From: Aspidiotus rigidus | Lineage: Eukaryota > Arthropoda > Insecta > Hemiptera > Diaspididae | Assembly: GCA_035079385.1 (NCBI GenBank) | Contig: JAVHKY010000024.1 | Coordinates: 1-64,000 of the forward strand | Length of the DNA stretch: 64,000 nucleotides | Direction of reading: 5' to 3' | In this document: in pieces, positions 44,426 to 56,244 of the stretch | How the letters are laid out: every line of letters begins with the position of its first letter | How positions within the stretch are numbered: position 1 is the first letter of the stretch | Made by a program: the position numbers and the translations under genes | The notes under the pieces: model-generated | Databases searched by the model: none | Told to the model about the DNA's origin: nothing | What the model saw: only the letters and a program-made list of their open reading frames with translations

Positions 44426-46008
44426 GAACATCTTAGGACCAGATACGCAGGATTTAGGGAAGGGGTATCTGGGGCGGGATTCACAGAACGTTTCAATGAT
44501 TCGCCACGGCTCGTAAGCGTTTATTTTTTTTGTACACTGTCGGGGCGGGTAGCAGTAGATAACCCACGAACAAGAAAAAAAAACGAGGAAGCCCACGAAA
44601 TGAAAAGAGCTCAAATCACGAGTTCTAAACTACTTTTTTCAAACCGCTAATGATACTGTGTGTTTCTAAACAACAATACAGAATATCGAGGTAACCGACA
44701 ATTTGGAGAATGAAGAGAACATAATTCCACGAACTTGTAGACAAGCACCAAAATTCGTCCCTTCCGAGTCTTCAATTTTAAACCTAAAAGTTTTCGAATC
44801 TCGAAAGTTTTTAAATTCGCGTTCGTCTAAATCAAAATTGTTGAGGTTTAAAAGTTTCCCGAGTGAGTTTTAAGAACGTTTAGGTTATACAGCTAAGCCG
44901 CAACGAAGTCGAGCGAGGGTATACTGTATAGCGTGACTCCTTCGGCACCTTGTTCTTTTATTCACTATATCATAGAAGAATATTTTTCTTAACACGACGC
45001 GCACCAAACGCTCCTGTAATTTTAAATTAGTATCGGTTTACTTACACGAAAACATTATTATGTATTCGATTCGTGTGATTTGCTACACTTTGCCTTCATC
45101 GCGGTTCGAACGCGCACGTGAAGCCGTCTAAAAATTACGGAAAACGGTACGCTAGCAAACAGTCGATGATGACGTTTCGCTCGAGCGTCTCGACTGTGAT
45201 CAAACTGAGGCGAATTGACCTACAATACCGCCGCTGAAACATTTCTAAAACGGCGACGAGAAACGGACGGAAAAGGGGACTGAAATTCGTGCGCTCCTAT
45301 CAGTCGGCAAGGATCAACAGTAGTCGCTTAATTAGTTATTGGCTCGTCTTGGAAAAACACCTTTTGGGTAAAATCGATTCGTATTCGCACAGAATTTATG
45401 AAAACAACTTTAAGGAATAAGAAGAAGAGAGAAAATGAAATACTCACATGTTCAACTAGTAAAATTGGAATTCATTTTATATACAGACATTTTTTTGAAA
45501 AATAACATCATCAACAACTCAAAAAGACCTACGATTATAAGTTTTTACGAGAAATATTAAAAAAATCTCTGGAAATTAGTTCTTTCTTGAATGCCGTAAA
45601 CTTCAGGGAAAAAATGAAGAATTTTATTTCTGGAATCTACCATCTAGTACGGATTCCCCCCTGGCTTTTCGAAATCACCTTCCTGGGCGTCAACCATTCT
45701 TTGAAAAATAGAATTGTTTGGTCTGAGTTTTATTGCAGTGCCGTCACCTGCAGTAAATTCTGAGATTGGTGCTGAATCTAATTTCCTCATACCCGCAAAA
45801 GAGACTTAGGTGACAAGTCGACTTTTTTTAGGTATTTTGTGATCTACTGATTTTGAAAACTAAAATTTTACACTATCTCAGCGTATACGCGAGGCCCCGC
45901 GGCAGCACTCATCCACGGATATTATGTTTAGATGACTATTTAAGGCAGATAAATTATGCAATATCTCTTACATGTACGTCCGACGTGGAAACCTAACGTG
46001 ATCTCTCT
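44426..46008. other. No gene recognised
   Basis: Unique AT-rich sequence with a CG-richer patch near 45100-45260. Only very short frames. Confidence 0.4.
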
Positions 46009-46437
46009 AGTCTAGGCAAACTAGACAATAAAAAAGAATTTTTTGGTAGAGAACGGGTGTTTGCTGAAATGTGTAGAGGAAGGTATCGAAAAGTACCAAA
46101 AGAAACCCCCACCCCCTAAAGGCTGATGAAAATTTTTTGTGGCACGTTTTGGCCCCCCAAATTCAGTTTTTGGACTATTTCTCAAGAACTAAGCGTTTTA
46201 CGAGAAAATTTTTCCAACAAAAGATGTTCCTCTTGAAATTTCAAATAAAATGATGTATAGAATGTCCAGTTTAGACCGAATAGTCAGCTCACAAATTCAC
46301 TCGAAGTAGTATAGTTTTCAAAATTTGGACGAAATTTATCAAAGTTTTGCTGATATCTCGGAAAAATCAACTTCTAGAAGAAAATGTATAGGAAGGAAAA
46401 ATTTTCTTTATAGTATTTCTTATAAAATAAGTTTACA
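46009..46437 (+). repeat. Left inverted arm of the long-TIR element
   Basis: Pairs with 49760-50197. It ends inward at CTTTATAGTATTTCTTATAAA. Confidence 0.85.
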
Positions 46438-46574
46438 ATTGAGCAAATGTAATACCTAATATCTTCTGTAGAACAAGCGGAAATAGAGGAAATTTGTTGT
46501 AAAATTAATTCTTATACTGTATTTAGCTATAAGAATATTAAAATTTAGCTATCAAGACTTACAACAGGATAAAG

Positions 46575-48341
46575 ATGGAATTATTCATCCATACCTGGTA
46601 GTACTCGCATTTTTTGGATATTCTTCTTTGTATTATATGCAGCAATATTTTTAGCAGATGTGACATCAAGCTGATTAGTCTGAAATCGTTGCAGCTTTTC
46701 GTTTTTTGCTTCTTGGGAATTGTTATGAACTTTGATCGAAGCCATTCTTCTGGTATTGTTCCGCTAATGTAGATTCTGTTGTATATTCTCGTCAGTTTTC
46801 CAATGCTGTGTTCATCCAACACTTTCAGTAATTCTGCTATCATTCCATCCGGTCCAGGGGCCTTTCTTACTGGAGCGTTCCTTATGCGCTTTCTATTTCG
46901 GATTGAAGGATTGCTAGTCCTTCTTCTGCAGTTACTTCCACGGATTCTCTTTCATCTTCAAACAGTTTCTCAATATATCTGGTCCATTCCACAACCAGAC
47001 TGTTTTCCTCCACAATTATGTTTCCCTCTTCGTTTCTCATTACGTAAAGTTTCTTTGGTCTGTAAATTCCAGCAGTTCCCTTCAGTTTCTTGTGTAGCTG
47101 ATATTCGTCGTGTTTTTCTATTAGTTGTTCAATTTCTTCACAAGATTTAAGATGAAATTCTTCTTTTGCTTTTTTTACTGCCTTTTTGACCTTCCTCTGG
47201 GTCTCTCTGTATCTTCGCTCATCCTTGTTCTTGTGTTTCCTTCTTTCGTCTATGAGTTCCAGAATTTCTTCTCTTATCCATGCGTTCTTCTTTTTTCGCT
47301 CCCTTTTGCCCAGGACTTCATCAGCCAATTGCAATATTACATTCTTCATTCGCGTACTAGTTTTGTCGACATCGTTATTTCCTATTTCCTGCTCGGAAAT
47401 GCCTTGTAATTTATGGCTTATATTTTCTCTTACCTTTCGTTTGACCTTTGGTTGTTATAGTTTTAACGTATTTACAAACCGTTTTGAGGCTTTCTTAATT
47501 TTCTTCAATCGGGTTTTAACCTTCGCCGCAAGAAGGATATGATCTGAGTTTATATCTGCACTAGGATACGTTTCCACGGCTTTTACCGAGTTTCTGAAAC
47601 GCTTTTTGACCATTAGGTAGTCTATTTGGTTTCTGACTATCAAATCTTTACTATCAGTCAGAGCTGTCCACGTATATAACCTTCTTTTTGGGAACTGAAA
47701 CCACGAATTGGTAATGATAAGTTGTTGTTCCTAACAAAATTGTATGAGGCGTTCATCGCGTTCGTTTTGTTCTCTTGAACCAAAAGGTCCGGCAATTGTT
47801 CCTGTTGGACCTCTTCCAACCTTAGCATTCATACCTCCAATCAAAAAAGTGACATTGTGATTTTTGCAGGCTTTTAATAGTGCCTCTACCTGTCCGTAAA
47901 AATCCTCAAGTTATGCATCATCTTTGTCCACTGTAGGTGTGTAGATTTGTATTATACGAGTATTTATGTCGAATAGATGGGCTGCAAGTTGGATCATCAT
48001 AGCTCTCTCAGACAATGGTATAAATGCTTTCACCGCTTTGGATCACATATAATAGCTACTCCTTTCTGGTGCGGTCAGTCTTCTGCTCATGAGAAATATA
48101 TGGTGTGCTCTTCTGTCTCAAAGCACCAGGAGACAAGCCAGTGTGTTTCACCAACACCGAGAATGTGAATATCCAGGCGTTTCATTTCTTGGATTAGATT
48201 GTGGATTTTTCCCGTTTCGTATAATGTGCGCACATTCCACACGTACCTATCTTCAGAATCTTTGTCATTTCGAGCAGAGATATTCTTAGCTCCCCTGCTC
48301 CATTGAAGGAGCGCCCAGGACTCGTGGCCGTTTCTCTCCAT
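46575..48341 (-). pseudogene. LINE 5' half, inverted: endonuclease and start of RT
   Basis: On the minus strand, from 48341: a start MERNGHESWALL, then the APE-type endonuclease. Motifs are YVWNVRTLYETGK and MKRLDIHILGVGETHW (48230-48130), QIYTPTVDKDD, LIGGMNAKVGRG (family GDFNAKVG; the aspartate is changed), RNQIDYLMVKKRF and INSDHILLAAKVK (about 47640-47510). A linker helical region follows (RERKKKNAWI to EEGLAIL, 47300-46900). Then RT N-terminal IPEEWLRSKFITIPKK, KSCNDFRLISLMSHLLKILLHIIQRRI ends at about 46575. Several stops are present. The endonuclease is almost complete at its N-terminus. Family: RTE-like, of the type often labelled craniofacial development protein 2-like. Confidence 0.8.
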
Positions 48342-49620
48342 GACAACAAGGAACAATTTGGATTTCGACCAGGCATGGGAACGAGAGAAGCTCTGCACTG
48401 CGTACAAGTTATTCAATGCCGAGAGTTCCGAAAAACAAGTCTTTATATGCTTTATAGAGTTCGAGAAAGCTTTCGATAAAGTACAACACAAGAAACTAGT
48501 TGAAAGCCTGAAGAAAATTGGCTTGAACGACTGGGACATACGGCTAATGGTCAATCTGTATTGGAAACAAACGGCGTTCGTGGAAATTAGCAACACAGAA
48601 TCACAGCAAATCCCAGTCAAAAGAGGAGTAAGGCAGGGTTGCGTCCTCTCGCCACTGCTATTTAAATGTGTGGAGGCTTTAGAAGATCAGCCAATAGGAG
48701 TGCGAATTGGAGGCGAAACAATCAATAATATCAGGTATGCGGACGACACAGCCTTTGTAGCAGAGACAGTGCCCGACCTCCAAACTTTACTAAACCGAGT
48801 AGACGAAGCCAGTAAAGAATATGGCTTATCCATCAACATTAATAAGACAAAAATGATGATAGTAAGCAAGGGTGGGATTGGGAATGTACACCTGGAACTA
48901 GTTGGAGAACGTATTGAAAGAGTAACGCATTTCAAATATCTTGGAGCCTGGATAAACGAGGACATGAACCCGGATGAGGAGATTAAAGTTCGAATAGCGT
49001 TGGCAAAGGATGCATTCAGTAACTGACGCGAGGTAATGACGACAAAGGACCTGAACATACGTCTAAAATTGAGGATCTTGAAATGGTATGTCTGGTCGAG
49101 GCTACTCTATAACTGTGAAACGTGGACCCTGAAGACGGCGATGATGAATAAAATTGAGACATTCGAGATGTGGTGTGACCGACGCATGCTGAAAATTGTA
49201 TGGACGGAAAATACGGAATACGGAAGTTCTTGATCGTATGGGAAAAGAGCGTGAACTTCTAAACACCATTAAGAAAAGAAAAATGCAGTATCTAGGTCAT
49301 GTACTTCGCGGGCCTAAATATGATCTACTGCAGACAATCATGTATGGTCGAATTGAGGGGAAGCGATGATAGGTCAAAAAAGTCTCTCATGGCTAAGGAA
49401 CATAAGACAGTGGACCAATATGTTGCCAGAAGAAATTTTCCACGCAGCGAGAGATCGAGAAAAATAGAAACAAATTATCGAAATGACAACTGCATGAAGT
49501 CCCTTGGATATGGCACTTGAAGACAGAGATCTGATAGTCATATGACGAAGATATGTACAGTCGGTCTCGTAGTATGGTATCTTTCAGTACTCGGATACAT
49601 GTCTATCGAATAAATACATA
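48342..49620 (+). pseudogene. LINE 3' half, forward: RT core to 3' end
   Basis: It begins EQFGFRPGMGTREALHCVQ (one frameshift), then FICFIEFEKAFDKVQHKKL, GVRQGCVLSPLLF (followed by a small deletion), NNIRYADDTAFVAE, LSININKTKMM, FKYLGAWINED, IRLKLRILKWYVWSRLLYNCETWTLK and MWCDRRMLKIVWTE. After further shifts come GKERELLNTIKKRKMQYLGHVLRG and SWLRNIRQWTN. It continues exactly where the inverted 5' half stops: that piece ends just before the QFGFR motif. The two halves therefore belong to one element, about 3 kb, split with 5' inversion. Confidence 0.8.
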
Positions 49621-49759
49621 TAGCTGACGTTCACAGTAATTAACAAAGCTACATACTCGTTAAGATCAATTTTTCGACAATTGCTAGACTAGAGAAGAAT
49701 TCCTCATTGTCAAATTTTACAGCCACAGAAGATGAAGAAGCAAACAAAATGTGTGTACA

Positions 49760-50197
49760 ATAAACTTTGTTTATAAGAAATACTATAAAGAAAATTTTTC
49801 CTTCCTATACATTTTCTTCTAGAAGTTGATTTTTCCGAGATATCAGCAAAACTTTGATAAATTTCGTCCAAATTTTGAAAACTACATTACTTCGAGGGAA
49901 TTTTTGAGCTGACTATTCGGTCTAAACTAGACATTCTATACATCATTTTATTTGAAATTTCAAGAGGAACATCTTTTGTTCGAAACATTTTCTCGTAAAA
50001 CGCTTAGTTCTTAAGAAATAGTCCAAAAACTGAATTTGGGGGGCCAAAACGTGCCACAAAAAATTTTCCACAGCCTTTAGGGGGTGGGGGTTTCTTTTGG
50101 TACTTTTCGATACCTTCCTCTACACATTCCAGCAAACACCCGTTCTCTACCAAAAAATTCTTTTTTGAGCTCATTTTGTGTCTAATTTGACTAGACT
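49760..50197 (-). repeat. Right inverted arm of the long-TIR element
   Basis: Inverted counterpart of 46009-46437. The outer end reads GTCTAATTTGACTAGACT. Confidence 0.85.
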
Positions 50198-51250
50198 ACC
50201 TACTCTTGCTGAAAGGCAGCCTGTTTATTTATTCATTCGTGAGCCCTCAACACCACTTCGTCAAAGTTTCGTTTCTTCAGAAAGTTTGATGTGAAATCTC
50301 AGCCCTCGCAAATACTCATCTGATGGCTTAAAAGAAGACTAAAAAATCTTTCCAAGTAATTGTAGCCAAAAAAATCACTTACCCCTGTACTTCGCAGTTT
50401 GTCAACGACGCCGAAACGGAACGGATATTGCGAAATGATTGCAACCCGACACTATAAATGGCGGGGACTTGTACAAATCGCGTATACATTTACGGTTCAA
50501 AACGATCGACAATTTCGTAACCACGATATATAACGAGAATACGAGGATATAAATTTGCTCGAGCAGGGAGAGTATTCGTGCATTAATACGTACGAATAAC
50601 TTACTGTACTGCGTGTATGCTGTATACCTTGCCTAAATTACGACACGAACCGCGCGCCATAAATTGACTTCTGCCGAGCACACACTTCGCTGTTTTATTT
50701 TAGATTGACACAGATGAAATTCGAAATTGAATTACGCACCCTCGAGTCAACCACGGTTTACCTCGACGAATCATCGTTATTCTGCATACAGAAGGTAATA
50801 TACTTTATGTGCATCCGGCATCGTCTCCTCATTATCACATTTACGTCCGCGCTTGCGGTGAATTTGTCGTCAATGACTACGGTATTAAGAGGGTTAATTT
50901 AGAACACAGAATTAAGTAGAATAGGTATGCGATAGCATGTCAATGGATTAAACAAACCCCCATTGTAATACCGACAATTTTGTACGAATAACTTCCGAAA
51001 TTCTGGAGTCGAAAGTGTAATTGATTACGACACGAGAAGTGCGCATCTTATTATGAAGTAAATTTTGTCGGGCGATTTTCTTGAAAAGTTGGGCCTTCCT
51101 CTACGTACGGTTTCAGGCAAAAAACTGCTCCAAGTCACGCTTCGCTGAAATTGAATTTAGTCTTGCAATTTCTCATGGGATTTTTTCATTCACAATGGTG
51201 GATGTGAGACCTACAGGGGCATAAACCGAGAAAAATCGAAAAATGCGTTG
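50198..51250. other. No gene recognised
   Basis: Unique AT-rich DNA. A TATAAATGGCGGGG string at 50453 is promoter-like but isolated. The 65-codon frame at 50705-50902 is unsupported. Confidence 0.4.
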
Positions 51251-51254
51251 TTTG

Positions 51255-51435
51255 CAGTGAAGAAGGCGATACATAGAGTAGATCAACGGACTTGCCCTCC
51301 GATCGCTCCTCGCGGGGTCTATTCAATTGATAACGTTAACTAAGGCGAGTAGACGAACTGATTCACGAGGTATTTTTCGATGATCGATCATTGTGTCAAA
51401 ATTTCCCCGAGTCCTCTTCTTACACGGTGTTTGAA
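51255..51435 (-). mobile_element. Family C copy
   Basis: On the minus strand the order matches 63515-63690: AAGAGGACTCGGGGAAAATTT, AATGATCGATCATCGAAAAA, GAATCAGTTCGTCTACTCGCC, TTAGTTAACG and AGACCCCGCGAGGAGCGA. Similarity covers about 170 bp. Confidence 0.6.
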
Positions 51436-51439
51436 TGAT

Positions 51440-51835
51440 GAAATTTTTTCAAGCTTTCCCTCCTCACATGTACAACTGCATGATCGAAGATTATTCAATC
51501 CCCCTCATATACAGCTATAACGGTCGAAATTTTTTAAAATTCACTGATGTATAATAGAGGTACAGGCGGCTATTAACAGGGGAACTGTTTTATGGGCGAG
51601 AGATGTAATTGGAAAAAGGTGCCGTCCAGCAAAACGATAAACTTGGAAAAAGACGGCCTTTGAGCAATACATGATAGGAAGGGGACTTGGAAAATTTCAC
51701 TCGAACTCCCAAGGTGATGAGGAACGAAATTCAATCTTTCTTTATAAAAAGTACAAACAAACAGACTCCCATGAAACAGGTTCCCTGTTTTCCTCGATTA
51801 ACACAGTTGATTAGTTAATGAAGGCAATTATCCCG
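51440..51835. repeat. Worn satellite units and family A/C ends
   Basis: Satellite-like pieces at 51455-51560 and 51645-51700. GGGGAACTGTTTTATGGG occurs at 51580-51596 and ATGAAACAGGTTCCCTGTTTTCC at 51770-51792. The latter is followed by TCGATTAACACAGTTGATTAG, a variant of the family C end. Confidence 0.5.
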
Positions 51836-52379
51836 AGCAGCTAACAAAGTGAGCTAGTGATTGGTAGACGGGATTACGTCCACTCTATAGCTATGGAACA
51901 GGATGCGCATTACAAGGAGCGATGGAATGACAACTTTTAGCCGGTAAACGAAGTTGCTAAGCGGATTGTAAGGCAGGGGAGGTTAGAAGAGAGGCGACAG
52001 ACAACTGGTATCAGAGCACATTCTCACAACTACCTGTCCCAAAGGCCTTACCCGGTTGTCACACTTGTAGAACTTTCAGATCGTTTCTCCTTAACTGACC
52101 ATGTAATGTCGAGTCTCCTTCTACCAGCCACTCGACCTATGTGTTCCTCATAAGTTATTATCCACACTCAATTCTGTTTTTGTTTCTCATGAATGAAATG
52201 AATCAACATAACAACATGATATTTTCATAGTTTCAAAATAAAGTAAGGGATACATAGTCTTATATATAAGTGCATACCTATAGAACGGACTTAGAACTAG
52301 AAGGAATCTACTAAAGGGGAATTGGGGAGTTAAGTGTAAGACAATTGTATGTGGCGCGACCGGCCAGATCGCGTCACAA
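51836..52379. other. 3' flank of the Kelch gene; no other gene seen
   Basis: No canonical polyadenylation signal is obvious on the minus strand just after the stop. The sequence is otherwise unremarkable. Confidence 0.35.
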
Positions 52380-54259
52380 TTAACAAGTAATTACATCAGT
52401 AATGGAAAAACGATTTCCTCTACAATAAGATTTGTCAAACGCAACTGATTTACTCAATCTCATAGTTTGAAAATTGTACGTCACATACTCGGCAGTTGGA
52501 TAGAGAAGCCACAACTTATTTTGATAAAAATACATTTTTGATGGTTTAATATTTTTGAATGGTTCTAGTGCATCATCTAACCTCCTGCTTTCTGGTTCTA
52601 GGTTCCAAATTTGCGAGGGTGTAAGCCGAGACAAATCATAGGACGATCTGCTTTTAACTTCAAGGTACCTCATAGATTTCGCCACCAAATCATAAACCCT
52701 GAACCTACCATTGGAGTAAAGATAAAGCTCGTTATTTCTAACACAACTTAATGTATGATTGTTGTCTGGGGCGCAAAAACTTGAAGTCCAAGTCCATTTT
52801 GAAGTGCGACAGTCATACATTTGAATAATTGTGCTACAGTCACAATGGAAATCGATCAAATACAATGAATTATCTTGGGCAACTATGTTTCTAGAGTTTG
52901 TGTAACTCCTCGACGTGTAATTCACTGGCTCAGGTATAGAAAACCATTCATCCGCCTCGCAATTATAATTATCAATTTTATTAGAATTGCGGTCGTACAA
53001 ATAGATATTCTTGCCATTTGTTGTCCAAATGGATCCAAATAAAGTAGAGTGGCCTACTGCCCGACGGGAAGTCAATTGCGTATATTCATCAGAGGATAAA
53101 TCAAGCGATGAGTAAGCACGAAAACTTTTCTGGTTCAAACAGTAAATTCGATTTGGGTCCCCTAGGGCGGTGAGGAGAGGACTACATAATTCTCTTTTCT
53201 TTATGAAGGTAGATGATATAACCCAGGAAGATACATCCGAGTAAACTTTTTGCCGTAAGGAGTCCTCCTTTTGATTACACCTCTTGGCTTCCCGCAAGGA
53301 AAAAACATTGTACAACGACTCACTCATTTCATAAGGTCCATCTTGTGATATATTAACGTACATATGAATCGATGATGAAATTCCTGGTGGTGGATCTGTA
53401 TACATAAAACGTGAATAATTGATTTTATCTGTCGTTTTGAGACTTGATGAAAATGCGTTCAGAATGACAGTTTTCCAACGCGCCATAGTATTCTCTGGAG
53501 CTGCATCGAATTTCAATTGGCTGAATTGCATACGCTCAATTTCGTGTTCATCAAGTAAGAACTGAACGCATTCGGCGGTTATTTTCTCAAAATCAATCGT
53601 CTCGATCAATTCTCGATCAATTCTCGAAGGAATTTTCGTCTTTCTGCTGTAGAGTGAGATACCCATCGAACAACAGCGTCCAACAGAAAGTTGTCATTAC
53701 TTTGCTGAATCGGCAACGAACGATACTTTTTAAGCACCAAATGTAGACAGTCGAAGGCCATTACAAGTAAAAAATCTTCCCTAACTAACTCTTTCAAACA
53801 CAATGCAAAAAATTCACCCAAATTTTCTATTAAAGAACGTTCATTCATACCACAAGCGAGATGCAATATCCGCAACAAATCGATCGATGATAAATGCAGC
53901 ATATTTTCCAAAACATATTCGACACATCGAGTCATCATATCCTGCAGTTGCAGAAAATCGCTTGAGCGAAGCAGTTCGTAAATGTTACCTTCATGAAGAA
54001 TAGGTGCACGTCCAGAATACATGAATTCGAGAATAGTCTCAAAAGACACCGCGTCAATATCGACGAGATTGACTACGTTATTTTGAGACCCTTCTCTAAA
54101 ATCTCCGCAAAACATACGCTCAAAAAATTTGCTGACCGACGCCAAAACCGCACGATGACACGTGAAGGTTCTTCCTTCAACTTGAATACTTACATCGCAA
54201 AATATACCATCAAGGCGGAATTGATTTAGATTCACATGCAACAGATTACAATAGTCCAT
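52380..54259 (-). CDS. BTB-BACK-Kelch (KLHL-like) protein gene, frame broken by an 11-bp duplication
   Basis: Start ATG at 54259. The first frame (217 codons) holds BTB at about residues 10-115 (CDVSIQVEGRTFTCHRAVLASVSKFFERMF; FETILEFMYSG) and most of BACK (MTRCVEYVLENM through LLDAVVRWVSHSTAERRKFLRELIE). At 53601-53622 an exact 11-bp repeat shifts the frame. The second frame resumes with LIETIDFEKITAECVQFLLDEHE and carries a degenerate Kelch propeller: blades with YNCEADEWFSIPEP and YDCRTSKWTW, but no Gly-Gly doublets. Stop at 52380. Total about 620 aa, normal for KLHL proteins. Family members recruit substrates to Cullin-3 ubiquitin ligases; whether this one does is unknown. A likely 5' UTR intron argues against a processed copy. 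Either a pseudogene, a disrupted allele or an assembly error. Confidence 0.85.
53601..53622. repeat. 11-bp tandem duplication causing the Kelch frameshift
   Basis: CTCGATCAATT occurs twice in a row. Eleven is not a multiple of three, so the minus-strand frame shifts. The codons on both sides (RELIE before, ELIETIDFEK after) overlap as expected if one copy is extra. Confidence 0.9.
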
Positions 54260-54262
54260 CTT

Positions 54263-54582
54263 CTGAAATGAACGAACAGAAATATTCGTACAGTAGATTA
54301 TTTACAAAATAATGTAACCTCCGACTGAGGTTATCGAGTGCTAGATTGTACTCCAGAAGCGTATAATTCCGGAATCTAGCGATAACAACGATATCGGTAC
54401 ATACCGTTGCGGGGGGTGATTCCCTTCGTAAAAATAAAGAAGTCACAGCGGCGTCTGAAAGGTGGTATCCAAGATGAAAATAATCAATTTGAGAAATGCC
54501 GTAGCAAAGAAAAATTATTAAACGACCAACACTTGATAAATGTGTAACTTGATCGTTATTGAAAATCACTTCACTGACTCAC
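54263..54582 (-). other. Probable 5' UTR intron of the Kelch gene (320 bp)
   Basis: On the minus strand the donor is AACA|GTGAGTCAG at 54582 and the acceptor TTCATTTCAG|AAGATGG ends at 54263, three bases before the ATG. The T-rich tract before the acceptor is short but usable. Exon 1 would lie just above 54583. Not proven without transcripts. Confidence 0.5.
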
Positions 54583-55885
54583 TGTTCCAGGATTCTCATC
54601 TATATTATTAATTCAAATCTATATTATTAATTTAAATATTATGATTGTGGAACTGAGGAACTTTGGTAGATAAACATTAAACAATGAATGACATGACAAA
54701 AATGAAGACAAAAAGTAGGATGTACACCTGATGTACACCAAGGTCCAAGGTGTGGAGGTGTGCTCAGTTTGGTAAGCGGAACCGTTAGAGCTCTGCTAGG
54801 AGCGCCACTTTCCACGCTACACTCGAACGTGATGATGACTGAAGGAACTTCAACCTAGGAACATCGAGGGTGCTATCAGTCAGCCATCGCAGTAGTTGAT
54901 ACTTTTTTCTTATTGGTCTAGAAAATTTTTATCAACATCATCGGCTGTCTAGCCTAGCCTAGACTGTTCGAATTAAAAATTAATTCATGGAAGAAGAACT
55001 GATCTGAGATTTATTTTGCCGAAAATAACAAAACAAAATTAAAAATTATCTGATAATATCGAAAGACGTAAATATTTTAGTGGGTATTATTGATTCGTGA
55101 TCGCATCTAGCTTTAGCTTTTTATGGGAATATGAAATTTAGAACGAAATAAGCGCCCTGCATTTGTGACTTGTGTTTTCTTTTGTGAATGAAGTCAGTCG
55201 ACCGGATAGAGGATGTTTGATGTGTTTTTGATCAATTGCGTAAATACAATAATTTATGTAGAATTGTGGTTTAAATTATGAATACAGAACGTGATCCTTG
55301 ATTGTATAAAATGATATCTATGCTAATTAATTTACTCATCAATCGACCGTTCCAGTACAATTTTAATGTTAGAGAAAGTGGTTAGATATGGCTGTGGTCA
55401 TATTCAGTGAAGTCTTAAAGAAATTCTGAAAAATATAATGGCGGTGGGGTGTTTGTTGATTGAGTTTGGAATTGCATATGATTGTGTTAATGTGTACTGG
55501 TGGGAACAGTGATCTGGGTGGCAAGTGGGAAAACGTTATGAGCTCTCTTGAAACATAGAAATCCGCTCTGTCCTGTGGGTAGTAGGCTTCTTACAGCCAG
55601 GGCAAGTCTCACTACTTAATTGACTAATCAATATTTTAAAAAATGAGATACACAGAAGTTAGAGCCGAGTCTACTCTAACAATTTCAAAATCCTTGTAGG
55701 TGACTTTCCATTTGAATTTTACAAAAACAAAGAGCGAAAAGAAAATAGAAATCCATTTCATGAAATTACCAGACGGTATCTTTCGCGTAATAACAAATGC
55801 GTAGTCAGCTCGTAATCAGTTTTGTATGTGTGCGTGGCGATCCATTTGTCGGCGATTATTTTAAAGTGCGTTAATCTAACAAAGT
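54583..55885. other. Upstream flank of the Kelch gene; no other gene seen
   Basis: It may contain exon 1 and the promoter. The stretch at 54740-54900 is somewhat less AT-rich. No coding frame is supported. Confidence 0.35.
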
Positions 55886-55889
55886 CTTG

Positions 55890-56093
55890 ATGATTTCTTA
55901 CTCAATTTTCAACAAGGAATCCGAAAATCAAATCAGATTTTCCCAACTCGGCCTGGTTTTTCAGATAATGGAGATACGTCAAAATTATAAATCTATCAAA
56001 TTGACGTAACTCCATTATCTCAAAAACCAGATTGTATTAAGAAAATCCAACGTCATTTTCGAATTCCTCGTTGAAAATTAGAGTGAAATCTTC
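55890..56093. repeat. Foldback hairpin, arms about 95 bp
   Basis: The core arms 55953-55982 and 56001-56030 match at 28 of 30 positions (CTGGTTTTTCAGATAATGGA / TCCATTATCTCAAAAACCAG). Weaker pairing extends outward to about 55890 and 56093 through AATTTTCAACAAGGAATCCG and its counterpart. A MITE-like palindrome without ORF. Confidence 0.8.
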
Positions 56094-56168
56094 AAAACGA
56101 ACTCGATTGAAGTCCATTTTTATCATCGAGGAAAGATTATTCAGTTTCCCAAATCGACGTTCTGAATA

Positions 56169-56240
56169 TACGTCAATTTAACTTTGTACGGCAGAAATAT
56201 AAATGTGACCTGTGCTGCCATACAAAGTGAGATTGACGTA
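56169..56240. repeat. Second hairpin, 26-bp arms
   Basis: Arms 56169-56194 and 56215-56240 match at 23 of 26 positions (TACGTCAATTTAACTTTG / CAAAGTGAGATTGACGTA). TACGTCAA is shared with the inner end of the neighbouring hairpin. Confidence 0.75.
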
Positions 56241-56244
56241 AATC

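Larger units (their letters stand above)
46009..50197. mobile_element. Long-TIR element (arms about 430 bp) containing a LINE
   Basis: The left arm 46009-46437 and right arm 49760-50197 are inverted copies at roughly 90% identity. They start AGTCTAG and include AAAGAATTTTTTGGTAGAGA, GGAAGGTATCGAAAAGTACC and GATATCTCGGAAAAATCAAC. Small indels are near the outer ends. Inside, about 120 bp on the left and 140 bp on the right separate the arms from a LINE at about 46575-49620. No transposase is visible, so this is a non-autonomous DNA element of unknown superfamily. The LINE probably landed in it later (inference). Target duplication not found. Confidence 0.75.

Noticed and set aside
47186..47542. 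Long plus-strand frames opposite the LINE endonuclease (also 46779-47150)
   Set aside because: They are antisense to a clearly recognisable LINE reading frame.
46559..49620. Two independent LINEs in opposite orientation
   Set aside because: The two pieces are complementary parts of one protein of the same type, meeting at adjacent motifs; a single insertion with 5' inversion is simpler.
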